Of a stretch of 64,000 nucleotides of DNA, positions 26,813 through 35,342 are shown in pieces. Source of the stretch: Microvirga sp. VF16 (GTDB lineage: Bacteria; Pseudomonadota; Alphaproteobacteria; Rhizobiales; Beijerinckiaceae). Every line of letters begins with the position of its first letter. The stretch's first letter is position 1. Made by a program: the position numbers and the translations under genes. The notes below the pieces were generated by a model, which worked only from the letters and a program-made list of their open reading frames with translations, was not told the DNA's origin and searched no databases. The DNA lies in the NCBI RefSeq assembly GCF_016864375.1, contig NZ_CP069354.1, forward strand, positions 4,857,501 through 4,921,500, given 5' to 3'.

Positions 26813-27895
26813 TCAGGTCAGGCGTCCCCGGGCCGCAACAGGCAATTCCCCGACGATCTTGTCTCCCCGTACCGTCACCAACCGGTCCACCATGTTCACC
26901 ACGACGCAGACATGGTTCGGTACGATGCGCACCACATCACCGATATTGGGACGATCGTTGCAGGCGGAGAGATCGAGAAACCCGTGTTCCTCGGCGAAGC
27001 GGGCGATCTTGGCCTGCGGATGCTCGAGGATGAGGCCGTGTCCCTCGAGACCGCCCGTATCGTACGTCAATGTCTTCGAGCCGGAATCGAGGATTCCCCG
27101 CTCCGGCCCCGCCCGGCTCACCACCGTCGCATAGACGTTAAGCGCGCAATCCTCGAGCTGCGCGACGCCCGCCGCCAGCATCATGCGGTCGTTGAACACC
27201 GAGGTTCCGGCCCGGTACTCGGTCACACCCTTGATCTTGCCGAGATTGACCAGATTGGGGGTGCCGCCCGTGGACACGATGCGCGGTTCGAGCCCGAGTT
27301 CCCGCACACCGGCGGTCGCCGCATCGAGGAAGGCTTGTATCCCTGCCGTGGCGCTCTCCGGCGGATAGAGCATGAAGCCGGCGAACGAGAGCCCGGGACG
27401 GGACGCGATATCCTTGGCGAGCGCAACGGCCTCCGCCACCGTCTCGACGCCGGCCCGCTTGCGCCCGGTGTCGCATTCCACGACCACATCGAGATCGCGT
27501 CCGGCGATGGCTGCGGTCTGCGGCAAGCCTGCAACGACGACCGGATTGTCGGCTGCTACGGTGACCTTCGCCCGCGACAGCAATCGGCCGAGGCGGCCCA
27601 GCTTCTCCTCGCCGAGGATGTTGTAGGAAATCAGGATGTCGTCGAGGCCAGCTTCCGCCATGACCTCGGCCTCGCCGAGCTTCTGGCAGGTGATGCCGCG
27701 TGCGCCGGCATCGCGCTGCATGGCGGCGATGACCGGACTCTTGTGCGTCTTGATATGCGGACGATTGGCGATCCCAGCCGCATCGCACAGGGCCTGCACC
27801 CGGGCGATGTTGCGCTCGACCACGTCGAGATCAATCACCACCGCAGGCGTTCCGAATTCCCGCGCGACCTCGTCCTTGAGAGCCTGGATACTCAT
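26813..27895 (-). CDS. D-threonine aldolase / D-serine dehydratase-like PLP enzyme
   Basis: Fold-type III PLP enzyme of 360 residues in the alanine-racemase-like DSD1/D-TA family. The PLP lysine is in RPHIKTHKSP near residue 43, with GGTPNLVN and the C-terminal metal-binding HGLILEH and PNHVCVVVNM. These enzymes cleave D-threonine or dehydrate D-serine with a divalent metal. MSIQALKDEVAREFGTP at 27895 is chosen; the longer frame runs into the adjacent repeat. The substrate is not settled by sequence. Confidence 0.87.
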   Translation of the reverse strand: MSIQALKDEVAREFGTPAVVIDLDVVERNIARVQALCDAAGIANRPHIKTHKSPVIAAMQRDAGARGITCQKLGEAEVMAEAGLDDILISYNILGEEKLGRLGRLLSRAKVTVAADNPVVVAGLPQTAAIAGRDLDVVVECDTGRKRAGVETVAEAVALAKDIASRPGLSFAGFMLYPPESATAGIQAFLDAATAGVRELGLEPRIVSTGGTPNLVNLGKIKGVTEYRAGTSVFNDRMMLAAGVAQLEDCALNVYATVVSRAGPERGILDSGSKTLTYDTGGLEGHGLILEHPQAKIARFAEEHGFLDLSACNDRPNIGDVVRIVPNHVCVVVNMVDRLVTVRGDKIVGELPVAARGRLT

Positions 27896-27926
27896 GCCAT
27901 GTCCCCGTCCTGTTTGAGCAAGGCTA

Positions 27927-28033
27927 GCGCATCGTGCGGAAAAGTGGATCCGGTTTTCCGCGCCTAACGACGCGCGCTTCAAAGGGCGGAGCATCGGACC
28001 CAAAAGTGGGTCCACTTTTGGGTCCGATGCTCT
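27927..28033. repeat. dispersed palindromic intergenic repeat, copy B
   Basis: Same two-part structure as copy A: CGGAAAAGTGGATCCGGTTT followed by GAGCATCGGACCCAAAAGTG at 27989-28008 and its perfect complement at 28013-28032 around a 4-base loop. The arms are identical to copy A, whereas the linker between the parts differs. Confidence 0.85.
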
Positions 28034-28062
28034 AGCGAGGTCGCTTAGGCGAAGGCAAGCTC

Positions 28063-28563
28063 TTACCTGCCGAGGTAGAAGCCTTTACGGGCAGCAGCCA
28101 TGGCTGCGAGACCGACGAGTGCCAGCGAGATCAGCACGTTCCATCCCGCCAGCGACAGACCCAGGAAGCGCCAAGCCGCTTCCGTACAGCTGACGACACG
28201 GGTGCTCTGCAACTGATTCAGGAAATCGCCCACATTGCCGGCACCGGCGCCCGATCCGCCGCCGCAATCGCTCGGCCCAGCAAAGAAGCCCCATTCCACG
28301 CCGGAATGATAGGCACCGAGCCCGGCGCTCACGATGAAGACCAAGGCCAGAAGCCAAAGGCCGATCCGCGCATAACGCGGCGGCAGGAGCGCGGCCACGA
28401 GACCCAGCGGAATGGCGATGTAATAGGGATTGCGCTGGATCAGGCAGAGCTTGCACGGCACATAGCCGAGTACGTGCTCGAAGACGAGCGCGCCGCCGAT
28501 CGTGGCCGCAGCGCCCAGGGCCACGGCCAAGGCGGCCTGCCGCATGGTGAGGCTGATCTGCAT
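28063..28563 (-). CDS. dsbB: disulfide bond formation protein B
   Basis: Inner-membrane quinone-dependent thiol oxidase of 166 residues that reoxidises DsbA. Four helices are predicted. The first cysteine pair is in VPCKLCLIQR after helix 1, and the second periplasmic pair is in PSDCGGG and VVSCTEAAW. RNPYYIAIP after the first pair is conserved in the family. The start MQISLTMRQAALA follows a GGGAGGGAT site; the frame extends 16 codons upstream. Confidence 0.92.
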   Translation of the reverse strand: MQISLTMRQAALAVALGAAATIGGALVFEHVLGYVPCKLCLIQRNPYYIAIPLGLVAALLPPRYARIGLWLLALVFIVSAGLGAYHSGVEWGFFAGPSDCGGGSGAGAGNVGDFLNQLQSTRVVSCTEAAWRFLGLSLAGWNVLISLALVGLAAMAAARKGFYLGR

Positions 28564-28576
28564 CGATCCCTCCCGT

Positions 28577-29158
28577 CTAGAACAGATAGCGGAAGGCGAC
28601 GAACCCGCCAATGAAGGCCGCGATGGCCAGCGCCGCCACCAGATTGAAATTGTTGTCGATGATCGATTTGATCCGCGGTCCGAACTTGCTCATCAAGAGC
28701 GCGATGAGGAAGAAGCGGGCGCCGCGGGTCAGGATCGAGAGCGCGATGAACCAGCCCAGGTGGTAGCCTGCGAATCCCGAGGTGATGGTCACGAGCTTAT
28801 AGGGGATCGGGGTCAGGCCCTTCAGCAGGATCACCCAATGGCCGTATTCGGCATAGGCATGCCGGAACGTTTCCGCCCCCTCGGTGAGGCCATAGAGCTG
28901 GAACAGCCAGGCTCCGATCGAGTCGTAGAGTCCCAATCCGATGAAGTATCCCAGAATGCCGCCCAGCACGGACGCGACCGTGCAGATCAGAGCATAGGAC
29001 CAAGCCTTGTCAGGCCGTGCCAGCATCATTGGCACGAGCATCACGTCCGGCGGGACCGGAAAGAACGAGCTTTCCGAGAAGGAGACCAGAGCCAGCGCGT
29101 AAGGGGCAGAGGGTCGGGCCGCGAGGGACAGGGTCCAGTCGTAGAGGCGTCTCAGCAT
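28577..29158 (-). CDS. YqaA family VTT-domain membrane protein
   Basis: Membrane protein of 193 residues with the YqaA/DedA-type fold. Early motifs FSESSFFPVPPDVMLVPMMLA and GGILGYFIGLGLYDSIG are typical of YqaA, and the KGLTPIPYKLVTITSGF segment is the reentrant loop. Its role in the envelope is unknown. It is 13 bases upstream of dsbB on the same strand, so the two are probably co-transcribed. Confidence 0.87.
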   Translation of the reverse strand: MLRRLYDWTLSLAARPSAPYALALVSFSESSFFPVPPDVMLVPMMLARPDKAWSYALICTVASVLGGILGYFIGLGLYDSIGAWLFQLYGLTEGAETFRHAYAEYGHWVILLKGLTPIPYKLVTITSGFAGYHLGWFIALSILTRGARFFLIALLMSKFGPRIKSIIDNNFNLVAALAIAAFIGGFVAFRYLF

Positions 29159-29318
29159 TAAGGTTCCGACAGGTTCAGATCCGGATCGAGGCTATTCGCG
29201 CGCCCCGCGCCTCTTTGAGCACAAGGCGCCCGGAATTGCGAGGGTTAAGCCTTGCGGCTTCCCTTCACATCTCTCGCATTGACCAACCTTTGCCGCCCGT
29301 GTTACGTCGCGGATCCTT

Positions 29319-29403
29319 GCCCCTGTGGCGGAATTGGTAGACGCGCTCGACTCAAAATCGAGTTCCGCAAGGAGTGCTGGTTCGATCCCGGCCAGGGGCA
29401 CCA
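29319..29403 (+). tRNA. tRNA-Leu (anticodon CAA)
   Basis: An 85-base gene with encoded CCA. The acceptor stem GCCCCTG pairs with CAGGGGC. The anticodon stem CTCGA/TCGAG encloses the loop CTCAAAA, giving CAA. A long variable arm and the GGTTCGATCC T arm are present, as expected for a class II tRNA. Confidence 0.97.
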
Positions 29404-29549
29404 CATTGATATTGCCTAGAAAACCGGCTCCATTGATTGGAGTCGTTTCTGCTTCCAAGGGCTCGTGTCGCACCGCGTCGGCATGAAGGCTGAAGTTATT
29501 CCGACTCGACGCCTCTGGCGCGACTGCTATCCCGGGCTCTCGACTGTAA

Positions 29550-29702
29550 TTAGCCCAGGCGAGGCTTAAGCTCTCCGTTCTCAATCTGCAGGCGGATCCT
29601 GTTCGCCTCGGCTCGCGGCAGTCCTCGTGCAATGCAGGTGTCGTTGACGTAGACCGCCCAAGTATGTCTGGATTTGTCTTCCAGCTTAACTGAGACATCC
29701 AT
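29550..29702 (-). CDS. small hypothetical protein (50 residues)
   Basis: Short reading frame starting MDVSVKLEDKSRHTWAVYVN and ending ENGELKPRLG. It has a very good ribosome-binding site (GGAGGAC, 6 bases before ATG). The composition is soluble, charged and coding-like. It is not recognised. It lies in the otherwise empty stretch after tRNA-Leu; positions 29404-29549 and 29703-29889 show nothing further. Confidence 0.5.
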   Translation of the reverse strand: MDVSVKLEDKSRHTWAVYVNDTCIARGLPRAEANRIRLQIENGELKPRLG

Positions 29703-29889
29703 GGCTCGTCCTCCGATATGCGGGAGCCCATCGAAAGTAACGCAAGGGGGTGACCTTGGCTTTCAGTACCGAGGCCGCAGGAAGCGCCTTGAACCTTTGC
29801 AGAGCACGCTGCGATGGCTGTTAGATTACACGCCTAACGCGATGTCCACGGTGGCACCTACGGTTCGGCTCACACAATCGCCCTGAGGC

Positions 29890-30540
29890 TCATGATGGTG
29901 GCGGCTGGGGCGGGTTCTCGGTAGGCGACGCCTCCCGAGCCCGCTGGCCAAGAGCCTGCTGCAAATCCGCACTTAGGCTGCTGAGAGGCACGGCCTCATA
30001 CTGCGATACAGTTATGCACCGCCCCTCAATGCTCGCCATCACCACAGCGTTGGCAGAAGGTTGCTGACCTTGGTTCGTCAAGGCACTTGTTGAACTGCGG
30101 CGCTCCTCACCTGGGCTGACCTCTGTCCGTGTGGTGATGACGTACCAGACATTTCCGGTTCTAGCCGCTTCGGCCAGTAACCGTGCTCGTTGCTTTGCCT
30201 CGTTCAAAGCCTTGCGGCGCTCTTCAATTGACTCACCCCGTGTGAAGGCGAGATTGGGCGGCGTATCTCCGCTCTCACCATAGGGATGGATGAAGTTCAA
30301 CGTCATCCGCAAGCTGTCGACCTTGACCTCCGTGACGGGAAGCGCAGCGGCTTCTTTTCGCCCCTGGACGAACTCGCGGACGGCCACATCGCACGACCGG
30401 AACTCGTCCGGCTCCTGCGCCGCCTGCTGAGGCGCCGGCCGTTCCTGAGCAGAAGTATTACGTTTCCGGGATGTTGCGCCCTCGGCTACAGCGGAGAGAG
30501 CAAGAACACATGCGACAGCTAACGAAAAAACTCGCACCAT
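29890..30540 (-). CDS. secreted hypothetical protein
   Basis: Protein of 216 residues with a signal peptide (MVRVFSLAVACVLALSAVAEG). A Gln/Pro-rich linker, a mixed alpha/beta middle (residues 45-190) and a Pro-rich tail NPPQPPPS follow. Two cysteines (RSCDVAV and GRCITV) could form a disulfide. No known catalytic motif is seen. The start ATG at 30540 has AGGAAGGAGCC immediately upstream. Confidence 0.6.
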   Translation of the reverse strand: MVRVFSLAVACVLALSAVAEGATSRKRNTSAQERPAPQQAAQEPDEFRSCDVAVREFVQGRKEAAALPVTEVKVDSLRMTLNFIHPYGESGDTPPNLAFTRGESIEERRKALNEAKQRARLLAEAARTGNVWYVITTRTEVSPGEERRSSTSALTNQGQQPSANAVVMASIEGRCITVSQYEAVPLSSLSADLQQALGQRAREASPTENPPQPPPS

Positions 30541-30869
30541 GGCTCCTTCCTCCTGAGATCAGGAAGAATGTCGCCAACCCGGCCAACGGCCAAGCTGCTT
30601 GGTTGTAACGAGTCCCCAGCCGAGATGGCCACAGTCGAAAAAATAACGCTCAGGCTGGTTCTTAGTTGCTCAGCGGTCGAAGAGGCCGGTTCGCCCTGCC
30701 TTCCTGGATCCTTCACCCTGTCAGACGAGCACCCATGCAGTCTGCTCTGGATGATACATTCTCTTACCCGCAGCCGCCTGGACAACGACGCAGCTATGTC
30801 TCTGAGATAGTGCCGAAGGCAAGCACCAGCTACACTGCCCAATGGCGGAAATGACCTGTGGGGCTTCCA
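30541..30869. other. intergenic region without a recognised gene
   Basis: A 329-base divergent spacer between the secreted protein (minus) and a small gene (plus). Open frames here are short and show no coding character, ribosome site or family match. It must hold promoters for both flanking genes, but none is distinct enough to call. Confidence 0.5.
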
Positions 30870-31109
30870 ATGACGTGCGAAGATCTGGTTGCGCAATGCT
30901 TCATTGATGAACTCGCTCCGCTGGCGGTTCCTGAGTTGAACCGTGAGCGAACCTTGAGTTACTTGGAGTGCTGCTATCGGCAGGGTCTGTCGTGGGAAGA
31001 TGCCAAGCAGCAGATCCAAGCCTTTCTTCAGCAGAGAGGCGTTCCTCACCAGGGAATTGTGCGGCAACTGCAGCTTGCCAAGCCGCTGCTTCAGCCGTGG
31101 CTGGACTAA
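30870..31109 (+). CDS. small hypothetical protein
   Basis: Protein of 79 residues starting MTCEDLVAQCFIDELA. It is largely helical and Gln/Leu-rich (AKQQIQAFLQQRGV) with no signal peptide. A GTG at 30858 is an alternative start. Not recognised; it may be a small DNA-binding or adaptor protein, but no helix-turn-helix is convincing. Confidence 0.45.
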   Translation: MTCEDLVAQCFIDELAPLAVPELNRERTLSYLECCYRQGLSWEDAKQQIQAFLQQRGVPHQGIVRQLQLAKPLLQPWLD

Positions 31110-31267
31110 TGCCGAGCGAATCTCATAGCCCCTTCAACAGCTGCGCCGCTGCAAAGACGAGTTACGCGTCGAGCATCTCCTCTGCAGTACCATGACATGG
31201 CCATCATCGCTCGTAGGTTGCTCGGAGCATCCCCTTCGGTGCGGGCGGCCGCATTTGAGATGAGGAG

Positions 31268-31585
31268 TCAGCGCTCGTCCTTATGCTTCAGCGCTCGGAT
31301 CGCAGCAGCAAGCTCCCGCGATAAGAGACTTCTCGTCACCAGATAATCCGGGCCAAGAAGGATGCTATAGCGCGTCCGGCCCCCTAGGTGCACCGCCTCG
31401 CATAGCTCCGCAGCTCTCTCCAAGGCATCGTTCTCGGCCTCCTGAATGACGGAGGCGATCCTGGCAAAGCCCTTATCTGTTAGCCGCCAGGATGGCCCAG
31501 TCCCGTCGCCTTCAACCAAGTCAATATAGATATGGATCGTCTCACGCAGGCTCTCAGCACGCTCTTGTGGTGTCATGAATGCCAT
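31268..31585 (-). CDS. hypothetical protein
   Basis: Protein of 105 residues starting MAFMTPQERAESLRETI with GGGAGGTCGAG directly upstream. It is acidic and helical, with a predicted surface of amphipathic helices (IASVIQEAENDALERAAELCE). Not recognised. Small genes of this kind cluster from 29500 to 32200, a low-density zone of the chromosome. Confidence 0.55.
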   Translation of the reverse strand: MAFMTPQERAESLRETIHIYIDLVEGDGTGPSWRLTDKGFARIASVIQEAENDALERAAELCEAVHLGGRTRYSILLGPDYLVTRSLLSRELAAAIRALKHKDER

Positions 31586-31645
31586 CTCGACCTCCCAAGA
31601 GTTTGTGTCGTTGCGCCTATCGCTCAGCAACTTTCATGATTCAGG

Positions 31646-31771
31646 CTATCCGTGCTGCATTGAGACACTGATGGTGTAAGCAGAGGCACCGCCTTCTTCA
31701 AGCACCTCGTACCCGACCGATCGATCTGATCTGTCGAATATACCGGCAATCTCGGCCGGCAGCTTCGCCAT
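31646..31771 (-). CDS. possible small ORF (41 residues)
   Basis: MAKLPAEIAGIFDRSDRSVG begins a short acidic frame ending SVSMQHG. Composition is plausible, but the ribosome-binding site is poor. It lies in the 394-base stretch 31586-31979, where the only other candidate is a plus-strand frame from 31792 that overlaps the next start (TGATG). Confidence 0.25.
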   Translation of the reverse strand: MAKLPAEIAGIFDRSDRSVGYEVLEEGGASAYTISVSMQHG

Positions 31772-31979
31772 GATGTCGGATCGTTTCTTGCGTGAACGCC
31801 GACGGATTAGCGCTTTCGGGCTACCCCAACTTCAAACTTGCGAATGACATTGCCTTTCGAGCAAATGGCCGCGGCCGAAGAACGATGCGGATTTATGATC
31901 GGGCGGCGCGAACCTGCGCCATGGGGGATTTTCGGCACACATCATTGATTGCCTTCAAAGCCGCAAGGAGGGGCTTGTG

Positions 31980-32174
31980 ATGGAAGCCGAAATCGAATTC
32001 GTTGCGCGTGCTCTCTATACTGCCGAGGATGATGCGCAGGTTTGGGATCGTGAACCTGATATCGTCAAAGACCAGTTTCGTCTCTATGCACAAACAGCAT
32101 TAGAATTGCTTGCAGAGCATCGCAACCGGAAGATGCCCCAAGCGGAGATCTGTATTTTTCCCTATGCCGCATAG
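31980..32174 (+). CDS. small hypothetical protein
   Basis: Protein of 64 residues starting MEAEIEFVARALYTAEDDAQ, preceded by AAGGAGGGG 8 bases upstream. It is acidic and helical, with a WDREPDIVKDQFR motif. A GTG directly before the ATG is an alternative start. Not recognised. A terminator lies about 110 bases downstream. Confidence 0.5.
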   Translation: MEAEIEFVARALYTAEDDAQVWDREPDIVKDQFRLYAQTALELLAEHRNRKMPQAEICIFPYAA

Positions 32175-32284
32175 GGCGGATCGGCTGTCTCGCCCCCCGG
32201 CACCTTATCGTGCTTTGCCGCAGAAGGACTCGTTAAGACAATCGGGGCCTTACGAGGATAACCACAGAATGCTTCAAACGCGAA

Positions 32285-32315
32285 CGCCCGCGGCCGAGTG
32301 ACCGCGGGCGCTTTT
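32285..32315 (+). terminator. intrinsic terminator
   Basis: CGCCCGCGG and CCGCGGGCG form a 9-bp stem with an 8-base loop, followed by CTTTTG. It could end plus-strand transcription from the small gene at 31980. Confidence 0.7.
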
Positions 32316-32348
32316 GCTTCAATACAAGTTCGCGAAGAGTGAAGCCGA

Positions 32349-33029
32349 TCAGCCTCGACGCTCGATGACCGTCACGATCCGGCGGGAGCTCGGCTCCACG
32401 ATCACGATCTGATCGCGCACGACCACATACTTACACTCAGGCAAGCCGGTCAGGATGCGCTCGACGGTGTCGGGGCAGTCATACAAGGTCGTCACGGTGG
32501 TCGGAATGGTCGAGCCGACGCTGACGGTGAAGTTTACGTTCGTGAGCGGCTGCACATTCACGCTACGGAACGAATCGGTGATCTGGGTACGCTGCTCGGA
32601 GGTGACGTTGACGCTCGTGGAACCGGTCGACGTCGTGCTGCCTGTCGTGTTGGGAGCGGTGCCGCCCGATCGGCCCGCAGCGTTACCGGTCGTCCCGCTC
32701 GGAGCACCAGAGGCTGTGCCGGCCGGGTTTCCGCGGGTTTCACCGGATGTGCCGGACGAAGCGCTACCCGAAGGGGCCTTCGTGTCGCCGGAGACCGAGC
32801 CAGCCGCCGATCCGCTCGTGGAGCCGGATGCGGAGCCCGCGCCCCCCATGCTGGATCCGGATGAAGAACCCGACGAGCCGCCGGGTGTCATGATTGTGGA
32901 ACCGCCTGAAGCCCCGCCTGCGGCACCACCGGACGCGCCGCCACTCGCACCACCGCTGGTCTGAGCCATGGCCGCCACGCTCAGGGAAAGAGCCGCTGCA
33001 GCCACCGTAGCCATCAAAGTTGTACGCAT
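32349..33029 (-). CDS. secreted Gly/Ser-rich DUF1236-type protein
   Basis: Protein of 226 residues. The signal peptide (MRTTLMATVAAAALSLSVAAMA) is followed by a long low-complexity Gly/Ser/Ala/Thr region (residues 24-135) and a C-terminal domain of about 85 residues. That domain (VNVTSEQRTQITDSF ... VVVRDQIVIVEPSSRRIVTVIE) matches the DUF1236 pattern of rhizobial exported proteins. Cys in LYDCPD and LPECKY may pair. The start at 33029 has GGGAGATC upstream. Confidence 0.75.
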   Translation of the reverse strand: MRTTLMATVAAAALSLSVAAMAQTSGGASGGASGGAAGGASGGSTIMTPGGSSGSSSGSSMGGAGSASGSTSGSAAGSVSGDTKAPSGSASSGTSGETRGNPAGTASGAPSGTTGNAAGRSGGTAPNTTGSTTSTGSTSVNVTSEQRTQITDSFRSVNVQPLTNVNFTVSVGSTIPTTVTTLYDCPDTVERILTGLPECKYVVVRDQIVIVEPSSRRIVTVIERRG

Positions 33030-33253
33030 CGAAAGATCTCCCATGAATAGAGGGCCCAAGCAAGCCCTCAGCAATGCGTATCCAACGAGATGTTCCAGGC
33101 AGGGTTCCGCCACTCTCTTTAGAGTTATAAAGCGTACAGCTCTCGTTCATCTTCATGAACAACTTTAACTGCAACGCTGACTTACTTTGTGGCAAAAATA
33201 GACATCGCCTGCAAAGGTTAAGCTACGATGTCCAGGAAATAACCTTGACGCGA

Positions 33254-33802
33254 TCACGTGTGATCGGAGGTCAGCAGATTTTGCGATGTGAGCGGTGTGA
33301 AGGCCGCAACGACCTTCTCATAAACCGGCCGTTTGAATGGAATGATCAACTCAGGGAGCCGATGCATCTCCTCCCAGCGCCATTCGTCAAATTCGGGCCT
33401 GTGGCCGCCACCGCCGGGCTGATGGATGTTGATCTCGCTCTCGTCGCCCTCGAAGCGAAAGGCAAACCATTTCTGGTTCTGCCCGCGATAGCGCCCGCGC
33501 CAGGCGCGGCCCGCAACCATGGAGGGAAGATCATAGGCATACCATTCCGGAGCCTCGGCCAAGAGGCTCACCGAGCGGACGCTGGTTTCCTCGTAGAGTT
33601 CGCGCAAGGCGGCCTGGTAGGGCTCCTCACCGGGATCGATGCCGCCCTGCGGCATCTGCCAGGAATAGCCATCGGCGGCCGCATCGGCCTCGGACCGGCG
33701 CCGGCCGATAAACACCAAGCCGTTTTTGTTGATCAACATCACGCCGACACAGGAGCGATAAGGCAGATCCTTTCTGGCCTGAGATCCTCTTGCGCTCCTC
33801 AT
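33254..33802 (-). CDS. rppH: RNA pyrophosphohydrolase
   Basis: Nudix hydrolase of 182 residues that removes pyrophosphate from the 5' end of mRNA and so triggers decay; older names call it dinucleoside polyphosphate hydrolase (IalA/NudH). The Nudix box GGIDPGEEPYQAALRELYEE lies near residues 54-76. YRSCVGVMLINKNGLVFIGRR and WQMPQGG are family hallmarks. The start MRSARGSQARKDLPYR at 33802 has GGGAGTGAG upstream. It follows ctpA, as in other Rhizobiales. Confidence 0.92.
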   Translation of the reverse strand: MRSARGSQARKDLPYRSCVGVMLINKNGLVFIGRRRSEADAAADGYSWQMPQGGIDPGEEPYQAALRELYEETSVRSVSLLAEAPEWYAYDLPSMVAGRAWRGRYRGQNQKWFAFRFEGDESEINIHQPGGGGHRPEFDEWRWEEMHRLPELIIPFKRPVYEKVVAAFTPLTSQNLLTSDHT

Positions 33803-33953
33803 ACGACACTCACTCCCTCGATGATGGACCCACGGTGCGGCCGGTTCTTGATTATTGCCGACGCTGACGCATGGTTCCAAAGCAGGGAAAGAGAGTGCCG
33901 TTTCAACAGCCTTCGCACAAGCCTTTCGCGATAGCTGTGGACGCCTGAATCAG

Positions 33954-33989
33954 AAAAGGGCCTGACGGATGCATCCGTCAGGCCCTTTT
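33954..33989 (-). terminator. perfect 36-bp palindromic terminator after ctpA
   Basis: AAAAGGGCCTGACGGATG followed directly by its exact reverse complement. On the minus strand this gives an 18-bp stem ending in TTTT, 36 bases after the ctpA stop. The palindrome has no unpaired loop bases in the DNA, so the RNA loop must form from the central ATGCAT. Confidence 0.85.
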
Positions 33990-34025
33990 GCAGCATTGTT
34001 TCTCGGCCAAAAGGACGAGCCGCGA

Positions 34026-35342
34026 TCAGTTGGGAGTCGCAGTCGTGTTGGCTGCGCCCTTGCGAACGCCGTGCAGCAGGTCATAAGCGGCAGTGAGCTG
34101 CTTGTCCTTGGTCGGATCCGGCGGAACGTAAGCGGAGGAACCGCCGCGCTCTTCCTTTTCGCCGCCATTCTGCAGGTGACCGCGCAGACCGGCCTCGCCC
34201 TTGGTCTCGTCCTTACCCTTCAGCTCATCGGGGATGTCCTGCAACACCTCGATGTCCGGATCGATGCCCTTGGCTTGGATCGAACGGCCAGACGGGGTGT
34301 AGTAGCGCGCTGTCGTCAAACGCACGGCCCCGTTGCCGCCGAGCGGAATGATGGTCTGCACAGAGCCCTTGCCGAAGGAGCGGGTCCCGAGCACCGTCGC
34401 GCGCTTGTGATCCTGCAGGGCGCCGGCCACGATTTCCGAGGCCGAAGCCGAGCCGCCATTCACGAGCACCACCAGCGGCTTGCCCTTGGTCAGGTCGCCC
34501 GTCTTGGCGCTGAAGCGCTGCGTATCCTCGGCGTTGCGGCTGCGGGTCGAGACGATCTCGCCGCGGTCGAGGAAGGCATCGGAGACCATGATCGCCTGAT
34601 CGAGCAGGCCGCCTGGATTGTTGCGCAGGTCGATGACGAAGCCGGTCAGCTTGTCAGCGCCGATATCGGACGTGAGCTTATCGATACCCGCACGCAGTCC
34701 CTCGAAAGTCTGCTCGTTGAACTGCGTGACGCGCAGAACACCGATGTCGCCCTCGACGCGGGCGCGAACCGGACGGACCTTGATGGTCTCGCGGGTCAGC
34801 TTCACCACCACCGGATCCTTGGCTTCCTTGCGCTGGATCTTGAGGGTGACGGAGGAATTGACCGGGCCGCGCATCTTGTCGACGGCCTGATTCAGGTTGA
34901 GGCCCTGGACAGGCTCGTCGTTGATGTGGGTGATGACGTCGTTGGCCAGGATGCCGGCCCTGGAGGCGGGCGTCTCGTCAATCGGCGTCACGACCTTCAC
35001 GAGGCCATCTTCCATGGTGACCTCGATGCCGAGGCCGCCGAACTCGCCGCGGGTCTGCACCTGCATGTCGCGGAAGCTTTTGGCGTCCATGTAGCTCGAA
35101 TGCGGATCGAGCGAAGTCAGCATGCCGTTGATGGCCGACTCGACGAGCTTCGACTCTTCAGGCTTCTCTACGTAATCCGTGCGGACCTTTTCGAAAACGT
35201 CTCCGAAAAGGCTCAGCTGGCGGTACGTGTCAGCCGAGGCGGCAACCGCGCTCATGCCCGACAGGAGGCTGGTCTGCGACACCATGGTCGCGCTGCCTGC
35301 GCCGATCGCCGCACCGAGAATCAAAAGGGATAGTTTGCGCAT
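34026..35342 (-). CDS. ctpA: carboxyl-terminal processing peptidase (S41)
   Basis: Periplasmic serine protease of 438 residues. An N-terminal signal/anchor (MRKLSLLILGAAIGAGSATM) is followed by a PDZ domain near 95-170 and the S41 domain. The catalytic Ser is in NGGSASASEIVAGAL and the Lys in TRSFGKGSVQT. Bacterial CtpA trims C-termini of envelope proteins, including murein hydrolases. The start ATG overlaps the stop of the upstream EnvC-like gene, so the pair is translationally coupled; a functional link in cell-wall control is inferred. Confidence 0.92.
   Translation of the reverse strand: MRKLSLLILGAAIGAGSATMVSQTSLLSGMSAVAASADTYRQLSLFGDVFEKVRTDYVEKPEESKLVESAINGMLTSLDPHSSYMDAKSFRDMQVQTRGEFGGLGIEVTMEDGLVKVVTPIDETPASRAGILANDVITHINDEPVQGLNLNQAVDKMRGPVNSSVTLKIQRKEAKDPVVVKLTRETIKVRPVRARVEGDIGVLRVTQFNEQTFEGLRAGIDKLTSDIGADKLTGFVIDLRNNPGGLLDQAIMVSDAFLDRGEIVSTRSRNAEDTQRFSAKTGDLTKGKPLVVLVNGGSASASEIVAGALQDHKRATVLGTRSFGKGSVQTIIPLGGNGAVRLTTARYYTPSGRSIQAKGIDPDIEVLQDIPDELKGKDETKGEAGLRGHLQNGGEKEERGGSSAYVPPDPTKDKQLTAAYDLLHGVRKGAANTTATPN

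Noticed and set aside
31792..31980. 62-codon frame ending in a TGATG overlap with the small gene at 31980
   Set aside because: The overlap is suggestive, but the start site is poor and the composition is not coding-like; left uncalled.
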